From positions 4,402,001 to 4,466,000 of the forward strand of contig OW818684.1 in assembly GCA_942493135.1 (NCBI GenBank): a stretch of 64,000 nt of DNA. The letters run 5' to 3'. The DNA comes from Planctellipticum sp942493135 (GTDB taxonomy: Bacteria > Planctomycetota > Planctomycetia > Planctomycetales > Planctomycetaceae). Shown here one piece after another: positions 36,506-45,375 of this stretch. Positions within the stretch are counted from its first letter, which is position 1. Each line of letters begins with the position of its first letter. A program made the position numbers and the translations under genes. Under the pieces are notes generated by a model, which did not search any database, was not told where the DNA came from, and saw only the letters and a list, made by a program, of their open reading frames with translations.

Positions 36506-37966
36506 ATGTCTGGACAGTCACGCCGTCAGTTCCTGGAAAACTCCATGTTTGCGGCCGCCGCCGCAGCCATGGCCGCGCACCGTGCGACCCCTGCCGTCGC
36601 GCAGGACACTCCCAAGGCCGGAGCGAACGAGATCCTTCAGGTCTGCGTCGTCGGCGTGAACGGCCGGGGTGGATCTCACCTGGCCGGCTTCGGGGATCGC
36701 AAAGACTGCCACATCGCAGCCATCGTCGACTGCGACGAAGTCGTCGGCAACAAGAAGGCTGACGAGATCGAGAAGAGATTCGGCAAGCGCCCGACCGTGT
36801 ATCTCGACATGCGAAAGGCCTTCGAAGATAAGGCGCTCGATATCGTCAGCATCGCCACGCCGAACCACTGGCACGCCCTGGCCGCCATCTGGGCCATTCA
36901 GGCCGGCAAAGACGTCTACGTCGAAAAGCCCGTCAGCCACAACGTCAGCGAAGGCCGGCGCATCGTCGAAGCCGCCCGCAAGTACAACAAAATCTGCCAG
37001 ACCGGCACCCAGAGCCGCTCGAACCCCGGCATGCGGGAAGTCATCGAGCTGCTCCACAAGGGGGAAGTCGGCGAGGTCAAGCTGGCACGCGGTCTCTGCT
37101 ATAAGCCTCGTCCCTCGATCGGTCCCCGCGGCAACTATGACGTCCCGGCCAGCGTCAACTATGACCTCTGGTCCGGGCCGGCCGAGATCAAGCCGCTGAC
37201 CCGCCCCAAGCTCCACTACGACTGGCACTGGCAGTGGGATTACGGCAATGGCGACCTCGGAAACCAGGGGATCCACCAGATGGATATCGCCCGCTGGGGC
37301 CTGGGCGAAATGGATCTCGGCGAGTCCGTCTTCAGCCTTGGCGGCCGGTTCGGCTACGAAGACGCCGGCGAAACCGCCAACACCCAGATCTGCCTGCACC
37401 AGTTCAGCTCGGGCAAGCGGCTCATCTTTGAAGTTCGCGGTCTGAAGACCGACGACTACAAGGGCGCGAAAGTCGGCGTGATCTTCGAAGGTTCGGACGG
37501 CTATGTCGTCAGCCCCAGTTACAACGGGGGCGTGGTGTTCGACAAGGACGGCAAGCAGCTCAAGTCGATCGCCAAGGGAGGAGACAGCAACCACTTCGCC
37601 AACTTTGTCGCAGCCGTCCGCAGCCGGGACTCCAAGGATCTGAACGCCGACATCCTCGAAGGGCATCTGTCGAGCGCCCTTTGCCACGTCGGCAATATTT
37701 CCTACCGCCTGGGGACCCCGATCAGCGCCGCCGACATCGGACAGCAGCTACAGGGGGATGACGTCGCACTCGAAACCTTCGATCGTTTCCAGTCTCACTT
37801 GAAGGACAACAAGGTCGACCCCGCGACAACAAAGATCGCCTTCGGCCCCAAACTGACCCTGGGGGGCCAGGAAGTTTTCAGCGGCGAGCGTGCCGCCGAA
37901 GCCAACAAATTCCTGACCCGCGAGTACCGCGCCCCGTTCGTGGTGCCTGAGACCAAGGATCTGTAG
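36506..37966 (+). CDS. Tat-exported Gfo/Idh/MocA-family oxidoreductase
   Basis: 486 residues. A twin-arginine signal (SRRQFLENSMFAAAAAAMAA) is followed by a Rossmann domain (VCVVGVNGRGGSHLAGFGDR), the conserved EKP motif (VYVEKPVSHN) and the C-terminal dimerisation domain with GNQGIHQMDIARWGL. Members reduce or oxidise sugars with NAD(P). An exported, cofactor-binding version is a planctomycete habit and implies folding with the cofactor before export. The ATG at 36506 has GAGGGG 10 nt upstream. The substrate is unknown. A perfect hairpin ends the transcript. Confidence 0.9.
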   Translation: MSGQSRRQFLENSMFAAAAAAMAAHRATPAVAQDTPKAGANEILQVCVVGVNGRGGSHLAGFGDRKDCHIAAIVDCDEVVGNKKADEIEKRFGKRPTVYLDMRKAFEDKALDIVSIATPNHWHALAAIWAIQAGKDVYVEKPVSHNVSEGRRIVEAARKYNKICQTGTQSRSNPGMREVIELLHKGEVGEVKLARGLCYKPRPSIGPRGNYDVPASVNYDLWSGPAEIKPLTRPKLHYDWHWQWDYGNGDLGNQGIHQMDIARWGLGEMDLGESVFSLGGRFGYEDAGETANTQICLHQFSSGKRLIFEVRGLKTDDYKGAKVGVIFEGSDGYVVSPSYNGGVVFDKDGKQLKSIAKGGDSNHFANFVAAVRSRDSKDLNADILEGHLSSALCHVGNISYRLGTPISAADIGQQLQGDDVALETFDRFQSHLKDNKVDPATTKIAFGPKLTLGGQEVFSGERAAEANKFLTREYRAPFVVPETKDL

Positions 37967-37995
37967 GATTCAGCTTCGGCTGAGAAAGTGATATC

Positions 37996-38031
37996 AAGTA
38001 CGCCCCCGTCGCTCGCGACGGGGGCGTACTT
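37996..38031. terminator. Bidirectional intrinsic terminator
   Basis: A perfect 16-bp inverted repeat (37996-38011 and 38016-38031) has a 4-nt CTCG loop. It lies 30 bp past the oxidoreductase stop and 17 bp before the convergent YhcH-family gene end, so it can serve both directions. Confidence 0.75.
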
Positions 38032-38047
38032 CTTTGCCGGATTTCAC

Positions 38048-38506
38048 TCACCAGTCCACCGCCACCTTCAATACCACCTTGCAGACCTCCGCCGGCGTTC
38101 CAACCGCCAGATTTGGCGCATGAATGTCTTCCGGATAGAAGATCGCGAACTGTCCCTGCCCGAATGAAATCGTATCCGTTCCCGGGGCGTAGATGATGAC
38201 ATCCCGTTCGGCGCTGTAGGGCAGCGTGACTTTCGGAGCGTGCTCCAGTGGAACATAGCCGACCCGCTCCGCGCCGCTCGCGATGAACTGCACGTCGATG
38301 TACTTCCGGTGCGACTCCCAGATCGCCTGCTCGGGGAGCCGCGTCTGATAACGGGCCACATTGGCGATCAGCCGGTCCCCGTCCAGCTCGTACTTCCCGG
38401 AAGCGACCTCTTCCGGGCGAAAAGTCCGCAGATAGTCAAAGGCCTTCGCAATCCCGGGCGACAGCGTCCGGTAGCGGTCCGCGTGCGTCAGATCGTCGAG
38501 AATCAT
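38048..38506 (-). CDS. YhcH/YjgK/YiaL-family (DUF386) protein
   Basis: 152 residues, the normal family size. Characteristic segments are MILDDLTHADRYRTLSP, SGKYELDGDRLIANVARYQT, WESHRKYIDVQF and FYPEDIHAPNLA. Members are cupin-like sugar-handling proteins (EbgC, NanQ anomerase, TabA). A role in sugar anomer interconversion is plausible, but the substrate is not fixed. The neighbour on the same strand is an APH-type phosphotransferase. Confidence 0.88.
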   Translation of the reverse strand: MILDDLTHADRYRTLSPGIAKAFDYLRTFRPEEVASGKYELDGDRLIANVARYQTRLPEQAIWESHRKYIDVQFIASGAERVGYVPLEHAPKVTLPYSAERDVIIYAPGTDTISFGQGQFAIFYPEDIHAPNLAVGTPAEVCKVVLKVAVDW

Positions 38507-38538
38507 GAAAGTTCCTGCTCAAGGGCGTGCGAAACACG

Positions 38539-39600
38539 TCAGGTTATCGGACGGGTTGAAAACGTGGCGGCGGTCAAGGCGCCCGCCAGCTCGTTAATCT
38601 CGTGTTCGGGCGATGACCACTGGGTGCGGCGGAGTCGCGCGATGGCATGCTGTCGGACGAACTCCTGGCGGGATTCGTCGCCGACCAGATAATCGACCGG
38701 ACTGGCCCCGTCGATCCTCGCCAGCAGGCAGGCGACCGTATGAGCGGCAGCCCGCGCCGACAGGTCTGGTGAAGTCAGTTCTGCTGCGTTCGCGGACTGC
38801 TTCACCCGCTCGCGCCAGCCCGTCAGAGCGACCCGTGCGACATCCAGGAGCGGGCCACTCTGCGGATGATGGAAAACCGCCTTCAGCAGCAGATGGCTGA
38901 AAAAGAAGCCCAAGTCAAACGCCGGGTCGCCGAGATGAGCCGTCTCAAAGTCGACCAGCGAGATGCCATCGGGGTGAATCAGAATGTTCTTCGGGCTGAA
39001 GTCGGCATGGACCAGACAGATTGAACTCTCATACGTCCCGGCAATCAGCGTTTCCACCTCTGCCGCGACCTCCGGAACTCGCACCGTCAGCCGCCGGTAA
39101 AACGGCTCGATCCGCAATTCCTCGAAGACCTCGCGGTTCTGCCAGCCGGCGAGTTCGTCCCCGATCGCCGCCGATTCCGCATGCAGCGTCCCCAGCAACC
39201 CGCCAATCCGACGAGCCAGCCCGAGGTCGACGGCACCCTCCAGCAGAAGCTGCTTCCAGACCACGTGATCCGGGCGAATGGCCTCCATCGCCATCACGAA
39301 GTTCTCGCGGTCCTCGAAAAGCGGCTGCGGAACGACGCCGGGAGGCAGGCGGGCCGAGAGCCACCGCAGAACTTCCGCCTCGCGGAAAATCCGGTCGAGC
39401 CGGCTGAACCAGGGATCGGCCGTCCGCAACCGGCTCCGGCTCTGCTTCAGGACGAACGGGGGAGCCGATTCCGCCTCCACGCGCAGGACGCAGTTCGAGA
39501 CGCCCCAGGCGAGCGGAATAATCGTTACAGCCTTTTCAGCCGGAATTCGCTGCGTTCTCCGCAGGTAATCGGTTGCCGTATCCGCGGTAATTTCCCACAT
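38539..39600 (-). CDS. APH-family phosphotransferase (choline/aminoglycoside kinase-like)
   Basis: 353 residues from the ATG at 39600. Visible are the small-lobe lysine segment FVLKQSRSRLR, the catalytic Brenner motif VHADFSPKNILIHPDG and the DFG-like VDFETAHLGDPAFDLG. The long frame to 39675 has no homologous N-terminus. This fold covers aminoglycoside, choline, homoserine and methylthioribose kinases, so the substrate is open. A resistance role is not implied. It lies 32 bp upstream of the YhcH gene and may be its operon partner. Confidence 0.82.
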   Translation of the reverse strand: MWEITADTATDYLRRTQRIPAEKAVTIIPLAWGVSNCVLRVEAESAPPFVLKQSRSRLRTADPWFSRLDRIFREAEVLRWLSARLPPGVVPQPLFEDRENFVMAMEAIRPDHVVWKQLLLEGAVDLGLARRIGGLLGTLHAESAAIGDELAGWQNREVFEELRIEPFYRRLTVRVPEVAAEVETLIAGTYESSICLVHADFSPKNILIHPDGISLVDFETAHLGDPAFDLGFFFSHLLLKAVFHHPQSGPLLDVARVALTGWRERVKQSANAAELTSPDLSARAAAHTVACLLARIDGASPVDYLVGDESRQEFVRQHAIARLRRTQWSSPEHEINELAGALTAATFSTRPIT

Positions 39601-40027
39601 GCAGCTTCCCTTCCGTGCCTGCCCGGAATCCGCAACATTTTCCCAGTCTTCGCGACCGGACTTCCTGTCGGACAATCATCGTAACTTGTTACAGGGGCGA
39701 TGCCTATGCCTGCTCGAGTTGAGCGGTTGTCACGACCGCAACACCGCCTCTGACCACGGTGGATTCACCGAGGCCGACCGGCCGATCCGTTGACAAGGAC
39801 ACGGTGGCGGTCAACAACGACCGGCGACAGGGAGGCGGTCTGTCCACCCCGGCGGAACGGGAAATTGTGGATGATACGGCAACTTTTCGTTGCCCGTCGT
39901 GGAACATTCGATTTAAGATGTGATTACGAAAATCTCGGCAGCGCCGCGACGGGCCGTTTCCTGGCTACGTTGTCGCTGTCAGTCTCCGGACGGTTCGCGT
40001 CCGGCTGATTCACCGAAAGGGTTTCTC
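39601..40027. other. Divergent intergenic region upstream of the Gly/Met-rich protein gene
   Basis: 427 bases. I see a possible promoter at 39890-39919 for the plus-strand gene. The rest shows no supported gene, hairpin or repeat. Confidence 0.45.
39890..39919 (+). promoter_or_regulatory. Candidate promoter for the Gly/Met-rich protein gene
   Basis: TTGCCC (39890-39895) and TAAGAT (39914-39919) are 18 nt apart, about 110 nt before the ATG. The match is modest. Confidence 0.3.
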
Positions 40028-40960
40028 ATGGTCCGCCGTCGTTTCCCTGGTCTGCTGGCCGCTGTCTGTAGTGCCGCTGTGGCCATGGGCGGAGTTGTCC
40101 TGACATCCGACACGGCGGTTGCTGCGAAGAAGATCTCCCGCAAGCCCGTGGTCACCAAGACCACATTCGACCCGGCTGCCGAAGAGGTCGAACTGTTCGC
40201 CGCCATCGAGGCTGGTCAGGTCTCTGCCCGCCTGATCCCGCGAAACGCCCGCAGCGGAAACGTCCTGTTTGAAAACAAGACCGATAAGCCCCTCACGATC
40301 AAAGTCCCGGATGCTGTCATCGGCGTCCCCGTGAAGAACGCCCAGTTTGGTGGCGGCATGGGCGGCGGCGGCATGGGCGGTGGCGGCATGGGTGGTATGG
40401 GGGGCGGCATGGGAGGTATGGGTGGCGGCGGCGGCCAGCAGATGATGGGCGGCGGCATGGGCGGCGGCATGGGCGGCATGGGCGGCGGTGGCATGGGTGG
40501 CATGGGCGGCGGCGGTATGGGTGGCATGGGCGGCGGCGGCGGCTTCTTCTCCATTCCTCCTGAGAAAGTCGTCTCCATTCCGATTCAGTCGGTCTGCCTC
40601 GAACACGGTAAGCCGGAGCCCGGAGTCCGAAGCGAGTACACGCTGATTCCCGTCGAGAAAGTCAACGACGACCCGATTCTCTACGAGGTCCTCTCGCTCG
40701 TCGGCACAGGCAAAATCGACAGCCAGATTGCACAGGCCGCGGCCTGGCACCTTACGGACAAAATGAGCTGGCAGGAGCTCGCGATGGAATCCAATCAACG
40801 TCTCGGCGGACTGCCCCCGGAGCCCGTCTTCTCGACCCGTCAGCTCATGGCGGCCCAGCAGCTGCTGAGCATTGCGAAGCAGCGGGCCGAGGAACGGGCC
40901 AAGGACTTGCCGGCCAAGCCCGAGAAGATCCGTTCCGGTCGCGTGGCTGAAGCGAACTGA
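40028..40960 (+). CDS. Exported protein with a long Gly/Met-rich linker
   Basis: 310 residues from the ATG at 40028. A signal peptide (MVRRRFPGLLAAVCSAAVAM) precedes an N-terminal domain (VELFAAIEAGQVSARLIPR, KPLTIKVPDAVIGVPV). A Gly/Met-rich stretch at residues 108-172 is built of GGM-type units and encoded by 40349-40543. A C-terminal domain follows with FFSIPPEKVVSIPIQSVCLEHGKP and a helical end (STRQLMAAQQLLSIAKQR). I recognise no family. The linker resembles the GGM tail of GroEL. It is probably extracytoplasmic. A hairpin follows at 40991-41018. Confidence 0.75.
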   Translation: MVRRRFPGLLAAVCSAAVAMGGVVLTSDTAVAAKKISRKPVVTKTTFDPAAEEVELFAAIEAGQVSARLIPRNARSGNVLFENKTDKPLTIKVPDAVIGVPVKNAQFGGGMGGGGMGGGGMGGMGGGMGGMGGGGGQQMMGGGMGGGMGGMGGGGMGGMGGGGMGGMGGGGGFFSIPPEKVVSIPIQSVCLEHGKPEPGVRSEYTLIPVEKVNDDPILYEVLSLVGTGKIDSQIAQAAAWHLTDKMSWQELAMESNQRLGGLPPEPVFSTRQLMAAQQLLSIAKQRAEERAKDLPAKPEKIRSGRVAEAN

Positions 40961-40990
40961 TTTCGCTGAGACGAATTGAAGAATCATGCT

Positions 40991-41018
40991 CGCCGGAGTC
41001 GACTCGCCGACTCCGGCG
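40991..41018 (+). terminator. Intrinsic terminator after the Gly/Met-rich protein gene
   Basis: An 11-bp perfect inverted repeat CGCCGGAGTCG / CGACTCCGGCG (40991-41001 and 41008-41018) has a 6-nt loop, followed by TTTGC. It lies inside the longer frame of the next gene, which supports a start at 41064 there. Confidence 0.6.
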
Positions 41019-41063
41019 TTTGCATTCAGGAACCCGCTTGAAGCCATCAGGAAGGCTGCCCGA

Positions 41064-42080
41064 ATGCTGGCTGTCGTTCAGGAGTCGTTCGCCGAGCCAG
41101 TTCAGTCTGTGGCGGTTCGGGACAGATCCCCGGGCGAACTTCAGACTGGACAGGTGCTGGTCGAGATGCTCGCCAGCCCCCTCAATCCCTCCGATCTGAT
41201 GACACTGCGCGGCGAATATGGCCGACTCCCCGATTTGCCGGCCGTGCCGGGCTACGAAGGAGTCGGCATCGTCCGCAAGGCCGCAGCCGGTCTCTACGGT
41301 CGCTGGCTCGTCGGCCAGCGCGTGGCGGTCATCTGCCCCACAGGCGGCGCGTGGGCCGAACAGCATATCGCCTCCGCACGTCAGGTGATTCCCCTGCCGC
41401 GTACGTTGTCGGTCGAGCAGGGAGCCATGTTTTTCGTGAATCCCGCCACGGCCTGGTTGATGACGCGGTCTGCCCTTGCCATCCCGCGCGGCGCCTGGCT
41501 CCTGCAGACGGCGGCCGCCTCTGCCGTCGGCCGGATGATCGTTCGCCTGGGCCGCGAGACCGGCTTTCGCACGCTCAACGTCGTCCGGCGCGAGGACCAG
41601 GCCGAGCAGCTCCGGCGAGAAGGTCTTCCGGACGACTCTCGCGTCATCATCTTCGACGGTTCAATTGATGCCCGTGACCAGCTTCGCGAGGAAGTGCTCC
41701 GTCATACTGCAGACGGCGTCCGGTTTGCGGTTGATCCCGTCGGAGGCGCAACTGCCTCAGCCGTGGTCCCCTGCCTGGGTCGTGACGGGCGGCTGCTGCT
41801 CTATGGCACGCTGTCGCCGGAGCCGCTTGAGATCTCTCCGCGGGATCTGATGACGCCGGGCGCTTCCGTCGAGGGCTTCTGGCTCTCCAATGCGATGGCT
41901 CGCATCGGTTTTCCCTCCCGGCTGCGACTCGTTCGAACGCTCGGCCGGCTGATTCAATCCGGCGTTCTTGCAGCGGAAGTCGCCGATTCCTTCCCGCTGC
42001 AGCGGATCCACGACGCGCTACGGGCCGCAGAAGAACCCGGACGGCGCGGGAAAGTGCTGCTGCGATTGTCCGGCTCGTAG
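41064..42080 (+). CDS. Medium-chain dehydrogenase/reductase (quinone or enoyl reductase-like)
   Basis: 338 residues from the ATG at 41064. The MDR fold is visible in VLVEMLASPLNPSDLMTLRGEYG, PAVPGYEGVGIVRK and the Rossmann segment TAAASAVGRMIVRLGRETG. No catalytic zinc cysteine/histidine set is evident, which places it near the zinc-independent quinone oxidoreductase/MECR branch. It probably uses NAD(P)H to reduce an enone or enoyl thioester. The frame could start at 40986, but that would cross a terminator hairpin. Confidence 0.82.
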   Translation: MLAVVQESFAEPVQSVAVRDRSPGELQTGQVLVEMLASPLNPSDLMTLRGEYGRLPDLPAVPGYEGVGIVRKAAAGLYGRWLVGQRVAVICPTGGAWAEQHIASARQVIPLPRTLSVEQGAMFFVNPATAWLMTRSALAIPRGAWLLQTAAASAVGRMIVRLGRETGFRTLNVVRREDQAEQLRREGLPDDSRVIIFDGSIDARDQLREEVLRHTADGVRFAVDPVGGATASAVVPCLGRDGRLLLYGTLSPEPLEISPRDLMTPGASVEGFWLSNAMARIGFPSRLRLVRTLGRLIQSGVLAAEVADSFPLQRIHDALRAAEEPGRRGKVLLRLSGS

Positions 42081-42195
42081 TTCGCCGAAACGTCGGCTTG
42101 CCGTAAGATCGATAGCCGCGGTTGTGTGAGACGGCCGCGGCTGACATGCTCGCCTGTCCGGTCAGTGCAACGATTTCCTTCAGCGACCTGAATCG

Positions 42196-43797
42196 ATGAC
42201 TCCAGCAAATTGCAGCGGCCACAGCATCGGACGCGTTTATCTCGTGGGAGGCGGTCCCGGAGACCCCGGCCTGCTGACCCTCCGCGGCCTGGAATGCCTG
42301 CGACGGGCCGACCTCATTCTCTACGACGGTCTCGTCAATCCGCTCCTCCTCCGCCACACCCATGCGAAAGCCGAACGGACATCTCGCGCCACCGGGCCGC
42401 ACGGCCGCCGGATCGATCAGGAGGAAATTAGCCAGCGGCTCGTCGACGCTGCTCTCGCCGGCAAGACCGTCGTCCGGCTCAAGGGGGGCGACCCGTTCGT
42501 CTTCGGCCGCGGCAGCGAAGAGGCCGCCGCATTGTCCGCTGCCGGTGTTCCGTTCGAAGTCGTTCCCGGCATCACAGCCGCAACGGGCGCCGCCGTTTAC
42601 GCCGGAATCTCGCTGACACATCGCGATCACGCTTCGGCCGTGGCGTTCATCACAGGACACGAAGATCCGTCCAAACCCGCCAGCGCCCTGGACTACCACA
42701 TCCTTGCGGGCTTCCCCGGCACGCTCGTCTTCTACATGGGCCTGCATCGCCTGGCTGCGATTTGCGAGAGCCTGATCGAGGCCGGCAAACCGGCAACCAC
42801 TCCTGCGGCGGTCGTCTGCAAAGCAACGACGCCGTTCCAGCAGACGGTTGTCGGTACGCTCGCCGATCTGCCTCAACGAGCGGGGGACGCAGGTCTTCAT
42901 CCTCCATCCCTGCTGATCGTCGGCGAGTGCGTCCAGGTCCGTGACCACGCCGAATGGTTCGAACAGCGTCCGCTGCGCGGCCAGACCATCGCGATTCTTC
43001 GTCCGGAGGAGCAGGCCGATTCTGTCGTCGATCAGATTGTCGAACGGGGAGGCCAGCCGCTGGTGATCCCGATGATCGAGATCACCCCCCCCACCGACTG
43101 GTCCGCCGTCGATGCCATGCTGAATCGTCTTGCCGAATTCGACTGGCTTGTCTTCACCAGCGTCAATGGAGTGCAGGCGCTCTTCGGTCGGCTGTGGGAT
43201 CTCGGAGGCGACGTCCGTCGTCTCGGCCAGACGCGTCTGGCTGCGATCGGGCCGGCGACTGCTGCCGCGCTTGAGCAGTTTGGTCTCCGGGCCGATCTGG
43301 TCCCGGCTGAATACCGCGGCGAGGCCCTCGCCGCGGCTCTTTCGCCGCATGTGTCTGGAACGAGAGTCCTCTGGGCGCGCGCCAACCGCGGCCGGGATGT
43401 CCTTCCCACTGCACTCACGGCGGCCGGGGCACAATTCGAATCCGTCGTCGTCTACGAAAACCGTGACGTCGATCAACTCAGCAACGCCGATCGAGCGGCG
43501 TTCGAAAGCGGGTCCGTCGACTGGGTGGCCATTTCCAGCCCTTCGATCGCCCGCAACTTCGCCCGCCTGCTGACTCCCGCCGGCAAAGCCCGACTGGGCG
43601 CACCGACGCGGATCGCCGCCATCAGCCCGGTGACAGCCGAGGCCGCCCGCGAAGCGGGTCTGTTCGTCGACGCGGTCGCCGGCGAATTCACCTGGGACGG
43701 CCTGCTTCAGGTCATCGCTCAGGCCCCGCGAAACGCCAGCGCCGGCCGCGGACTCCTGGATTCCGGAGTCCGCGCCGGCGATGGGCAGTCGACGTAA
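42196..43797 (+). CDS. cobA-hemD: Fused uroporphyrinogen-III C-methyltransferase / uroporphyrinogen-III synthase
   Basis: 533 residues. Residues ~10-255 are a SUMT/CobA methyltransferase: VYLVGGGPGDPGLLTLRG, LILYDGLVNPLLL, RLKGGDPFVFGRG and VVPGITAATGAAVYAGI. They make precorrin-2 with SAM for siroheme or cobalamin. Residues ~270-515 are HemD: QTIAILRPEEQAD, VFTSVNGVQALF, and WVAISSPSIARNFA. HemD closes the tetrapyrrole ring. The two consecutive reactions on one chain are a known arrangement. No other haem gene is in the window. It is convergent with the DUF1080 gene, 14 bp apart. Confidence 0.94.
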   Translation: MTPANCSGHSIGRVYLVGGGPGDPGLLTLRGLECLRRADLILYDGLVNPLLLRHTHAKAERTSRATGPHGRRIDQEEISQRLVDAALAGKTVVRLKGGDPFVFGRGSEEAAALSAAGVPFEVVPGITAATGAAVYAGISLTHRDHASAVAFITGHEDPSKPASALDYHILAGFPGTLVFYMGLHRLAAICESLIEAGKPATTPAAVVCKATTPFQQTVVGTLADLPQRAGDAGLHPPSLLIVGECVQVRDHAEWFEQRPLRGQTIAILRPEEQADSVVDQIVERGGQPLVIPMIEITPPTDWSAVDAMLNRLAEFDWLVFTSVNGVQALFGRLWDLGGDVRRLGQTRLAAIGPATAAALEQFGLRADLVPAEYRGEALAAALSPHVSGTRVLWARANRGRDVLPTALTAAGAQFESVVVYENRDVDQLSNADRAAFESGSVDWVAISSPSIARNFARLLTPAGKARLGAPTRIAAISPVTAEAAREAGLFVDAVAGEFTWDGLLQVIAQAPRNASAGRGLLDSGVRAGDGQST

Positions 43798-43811
43798 CGT
43801 CGCGTTCCGGC

Positions 43812-44468
43812 CTACTTCGTCAAGTCCTTCAGTTCGATGTTTCGCCAGCGGACTTCGTAAGGGCCGGTCCCCTTGGCGATGCCGTGGACCTGCAGTCCGA
43901 TGAAGCCCTTCGACTGCCCCGTCTTGTCTTCGATGTGGTCCGCAACCGGAACGCCATTCACCCAGGTCTTGATCGACTTCCCGTCGCACTTCACCACGTA
44001 CTTGTTCCACTCGCCCTTCTTGAAGGCGGCCATCGCCGCGGGGTTCGACCGGTCCTCGGTCAGCCAGCCGGTCTCCAGGCCTTCCCCGTAGATGAATCCC
44101 GCGGTCCCGTCGATCGCAATCTCCACCTGCGGACCGTGCACGCGACCATCCTTGAAATCGGCCTTGCTGGCCGAACGGATCTGTACGCCGGAGTTCAGCT
44201 CGTTGTCGACCTTCACCTCGAACCGCAGTTCGAAGTCGCCATACTCCTTGTCGGTGCAGAGGAACGAGTTCGGGCTCCCTTCGCTGGTCTTGCCCACGAC
44301 GCAGCCATCTTCGACCCGGTACGTCGCCGTCCCGTTCTTCTGCGTCCAGCCCTTCAGGTCCTTCCCGTTAAACAGGACCGTAAAGCCGGGCTCGGCGGCG
44401 GTCGCCGCTGTCGAAAACAGGCCGACGGCGGCCAGCAGGGCCAACGACTTCGTCCACGAACGCAACAT
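43812..44468 (-). CDS. Secreted DUF1080 protein (3-keto-disaccharide hydrolase-like)
   Basis: 218 residues from the ATG at 44468. A signal peptide (MLRSWTKSLALLAAVGLFST) precedes a concanavalin-type beta-sandwich with GFTVLFNGKDLKGWTQ, GDFELRFEVKV, NSGVQIRS and IGLQVHG. These are hallmarks of DUF1080, a family very abundant in Planctomycetes and linked with sugar and polysaccharide work. The longer frame to 44741 lacks any signal peptide. No partner sulfatase or oxidoreductase is adjacent. Confidence 0.9.
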   Translation of the reverse strand: MLRSWTKSLALLAAVGLFSTAATAAEPGFTVLFNGKDLKGWTQKNGTATYRVEDGCVVGKTSEGSPNSFLCTDKEYGDFELRFEVKVDNELNSGVQIRSASKADFKDGRVHGPQVEIAIDGTAGFIYGEGLETGWLTEDRSNPAAMAAFKKGEWNKYVVKCDGKSIKTWVNGVPVADHIEDKTGQSKGFIGLQVHGIAKGTGPYEVRWRNIELKDLTK

Positions 44469-44667
44469 GGTGAAACTCCCGGAAAAAAGTTCTGACGCAA
44501 ACGCGATTCTCGCAATTGTCAGCGAACGCCCGCTGATCGTCCGCCGGGATCCACCCGGTGTCAAGCAAGCGATTCCGGTTGTGCGTTCGCCGTCACGGAT
44601 GATCTGTCGGAGACCGTCGGTTATCGTGGGAGACGGAAGTCCCAATGAAAATCCCTCTGAGATCGAC

Positions 44668-45375
44668 ATGATCGAACCGCTGGACGTCCTGGTCATCGCC
44701 CCCCATCCCGACGACGCGGAAATCAGCGTCGGCGGTACCATCCTCGTCTCGCGACGGCAGGGACTGCGCGTGGGGGTCGTCGAACTGACCGATGGCGAAC
44801 CGACTCCGTTCGGTTCCCCGGAGATTCGCGCCCGCGAAACGGCCGCCTCGACGGAGATCCTCGGCCTCGACTGGCGTCACAACCTGGGCCTTCCCAACCG
44901 CTCATTGGAGCACACGCTGGAAGCCCGCCGGGCGCTGGCGACGGTCTTCCGACAGACCCGCCCGAAGCTGCTGCTGGCCCCTTACTGGGAGGACGCCCAC
45001 CCCGATCATGTCGTGGCCACGCAACTCATCGACGCCGCTCGCTTCTGGTCCAAACTCTCCCGGACCGACATGCCCGGCGAGCCCTGGCATCCGCCCCGGA
45101 TTCTCTATTACTGGAGCATCCACCTCAGGATTCACCCCCAGCCCGCCTGCGTGATCGATATCAGCGACGTCATCGAAGAGAAAATGGCCGTCATTCGCTG
45201 CTACGAAAGCCAGTTCTTCGCCGGCCGGCCGCAGACATTCCCCACCCCGCTCGACGACATTCGCGATCGCGCCCGCTACTGGGGCTGGTCCATCGGCACA
45301 GCCTTCGGCGAACCCCTCGGCAGCCGCGAGCAGTTGCCGCTGGATGGCCTCCGCTCGCTCGTGGGGAAACCATGA
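44668..45375 (+). CDS. PIG-L family N-deacetylase (BshB1-like)
   Basis: 235 residues from the ATG at 44668. The zinc motif APHPDDAE and the later HPDHVVA place it in the LmbE/PIG-L family, with best resemblance to the BshB1 type (LDVLVIAPHPDDAEISVGGT, GEPTPFGSPEIRARE). BshB1 removes acetate from GlcNAc-malate in bacillithiol synthesis. Whether this protein does so is inference. The stop codon overlaps the start of the next gene by the ATGA tetranucleotide at 45372-45375, showing translational coupling. The longer frame upstream has no homology. Confidence 0.8.
   Translation: MIEPLDVLVIAPHPDDAEISVGGTILVSRRQGLRVGVVELTDGEPTPFGSPEIRARETAASTEILGLDWRHNLGLPNRSLEHTLEARRALATVFRQTRPKLLLAPYWEDAHPDHVVATQLIDAARFWSKLSRTDMPGEPWHPPRILYYWSIHLRIHPQPACVIDISDVIEEKMAVIRCYESQFFAGRPQTFPTPLDDIRDRARYWGWSIGTAFGEPLGSREQLPLDGLRSLVGKP

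Noticed and set aside
38539..39600. Aminoglycoside resistance gene
   Set aside because: The Brenner motif only shows the APH fold; the family covers choline, homoserine and methylthioribose kinases, and nothing nearby suggests resistance.
40349..40543. Repeat array resembling a CRISPR or minisatellite
   Set aside because: The repeats keep the reading frame of an exported protein and code for Gly/Met; there are no spacers.
43747..43774. Inverted repeat near the end of cobA-hemD
   Set aside because: A 10-bp repeat lies inside the coding region before the stop; it could be a coincidence of GC-rich coding and has no T-run.
41647..44010. 787-residue minus-strand frame across cobA-hemD
   Set aside because: It is antisense to recognisable methyltransferase and synthase domains, and shows no homologous segments of its own.
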